A stretch of DNA of 5,249 bases from Candidatus Kaiserbacteria bacterium (lineage in GTDB: Bacteria > Patescibacteriota > Minisyncoccia > Phycocordibacterales > UBA918), in contig JAHFMK010000047.1 of the NCBI GenBank assembly GCA_023264435.1, positions 1-5,249 of the forward strand, read 5' to 3'. The position numbers and the translations under genes are program-made. Of the stretch, positions 4,718-5,249 are shown piece after piece (position 1 is the first letter of the stretch; the number at the start of each line of letters is the position of its first letter). The notes beneath the pieces were generated by a model. The model ran no database searches. It saw nothing but the letters and a program-made list of their open reading frames with translations, and had not been told where the DNA came from.

Positions 4718-5249
4718 CTATTGTGACATATCTTTGTGTGATGAGCGAGTAAGAACTGTGTAGCGGAGAACACCATATTGATCGGGATACGTATTGCTTA
4801 CGAAATCACACTGCTTTGCATAGTTATGAATCAAAGTGGTTTGTTCTGGTTCATGTTCAATCACGAGTACTCCATTTTGTGTGAGATATGCAGATGATTG
4901 AGAAATTATGCGTTCAATGATTTCCATACCATGTACGCCACCGTACAAAGCAATGTCTGGTTCAAAATCACGTACACTTTTTTCAGTTCGAGAACGTGTT
5001 TTGTCTATATAGGGAGGGTTGGTAAGTATAAAATCATACGTCTGTGAACATTCTGCAAAAAGGTCTCCTCCAAAAATAGATGCACGGGATGGATTGATAT
5101 TATTAGTGATAATATTTTTTTGGATGGTAGGGTGATGTCGCGGGTCGATTTCGCAAAAATCGACCCGCGACTGTGGTATTGCAGAAAGCACTGCTACCCC
5201 AATACATCCAGAACCTGCACAGAGATCAAGTACATTTAATGTTCCTATG
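4718..5249 (-). CDS. prmC: Peptide chain release factor N5-glutamine methyltransferase PrmC/HemK (N-terminus missing)
   Basis: The open frame enters from the right edge (first full codon ends at 5248) and gives 176 residues before TAG. Fragment residues 6-20 read VLDLCAGSGCIGVAV, the SAM-binding motif I of class I methyltransferases; EID at about 33-35 supplies the acidic ribose-contact residue; NPPY at 77-80 is the catalytic motif that holds the target glutamine; EHEPEQ near 135 is the late conserved strand. PrmC methylates the GGQ glutamine of RF1 and RF2. The family is usually 270-290 aa, so about 100 residues, including the N-terminal substrate-binding domain, lie outside the window. The GTG at 5191 is internal, since it would cut off motif I. 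It heads the visible minus-strand cluster; the next start is 7 nt after its stop. A perfect inverted repeat sits within it at 5137-5171. Confidence 0.93.
   Translation of the reverse strand, partial: IGTLNVLDLCAGSGCIGVAVLSAIPQSRVDFCEIDPRHHPTIQKNIITNNINPSRASIFGGDLFAECSQTYDFILTNPPYIDKTRSRTEKSVRDFEPDIALYGGVHGMEIIERIISQSSAYLTQNGVLVIEHEPEQTTLIHNYAKQCDFVSNTYPDQYGVLRYTVLTRSSHKDMSQ
5137..5171. repeat. Perfect 15-bp inverted repeat inside prmC
   Basis: Arms 5137-5151 and 5157-5171 (GTCGCGGGTCGATTT and its exact complement) flank a 5-nt CGCAA spacer. The arms are GC-rich in an AT-rich gene. On the coding strand the arms encode Ser-Arg-Val-Asp-Phe and Glu-Ile-Asp-Pro-Arg, with codons of one arm pairing in register with codons of the other (TCG/CGA, CGG/CCG, GTC/GAC, GAT/ATC). 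No T-run follows on either strand, so it is not a standard terminator. Confidence 0.9.

Noticed and set aside
4711..4776. Upstream ATG start for the two-TM protein
   Set aside because: It would overlap prmC by 58 nt and add a polar, non-membrane stretch; the ATG at 4710 follows the prmC stop by 7 nt.
1..5249. Recoded UGA (as in Gracilibacteria/SR1), CRISPR, tRNA, rRNA or insertion sequence
   Set aside because: uppP ends naturally at TGA at family length, no in-frame TGA is needed inside any conserved gene, and no repeat-spacer array, cloverleaf or transposase is visible.

Overview
The window is a compact, AT-rich bacterial segment with nine protein-coding genes, two of them cut by the window edges. 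It has no RNA genes, no CRISPR array and no insertion sequence that I can see. Gene content and style suggest a Patescibacteria/CPR organism, probably in the Parcubacteria (Paceibacteria): very short intergenic gaps, a membrane-anchored DsbA-like protein, a small two-TM protein upstream of a bacterial PH-domain membrane protein, a divergent HisRS, and no recognisable Shine-Dalgarno sequence before any of the eight visible starts. The phylum assignment is inference from these traits, not from a marker phylogeny.

Left part (1-1453). A DsbA-like thioredoxin-fold protein (minus, C-terminus missing) diverges from uppP (plus), the undecaprenyl-pyrophosphate phosphatase of cell-wall lipid carrier recycling. 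The 79-bp gap holds back-to-back extended -10 promoters with a 6-bp-arm palindrome between them. uppP is followed after 4 nt by an unrecognised acidic 74-aa protein. Both left-hand transcription units have envelope roles.

Middle (1454-2081). A YdjM-type membrane-bound metal-dependent hydrolase gene (minus) is bracketed by two almost identical strong hairpins. Hairpin 1 is shared by the converging uppP unit and the hydrolase gene. Hairpin 2 ends the hisS-exonuclease unit. The two copies differ by a compensatory base pair, so the fold itself appears to be kept.

Right part (2079-5249, all minus). Transcription order is prmC (N-terminus missing), a 71-aa two-TM protein, a PH-domain membrane protein, hisS, and a DEDDy 3'-5' exonuclease. 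Gaps are 7, 2, 40 and 1 nt. hisS has its own promoter placed so that transcription would start at the ATG. PrmC (release-factor methylation) and HisRS tie this cluster to translation. A perfect 15-bp inverted repeat lies inside the prmC coding sequence.

I see no complete undescribed system. The most unusual signals are the covarying repeated terminator, the intragenic prmC palindrome, and the combination of leaderless-type promoters with no Shine-Dalgarno sites.
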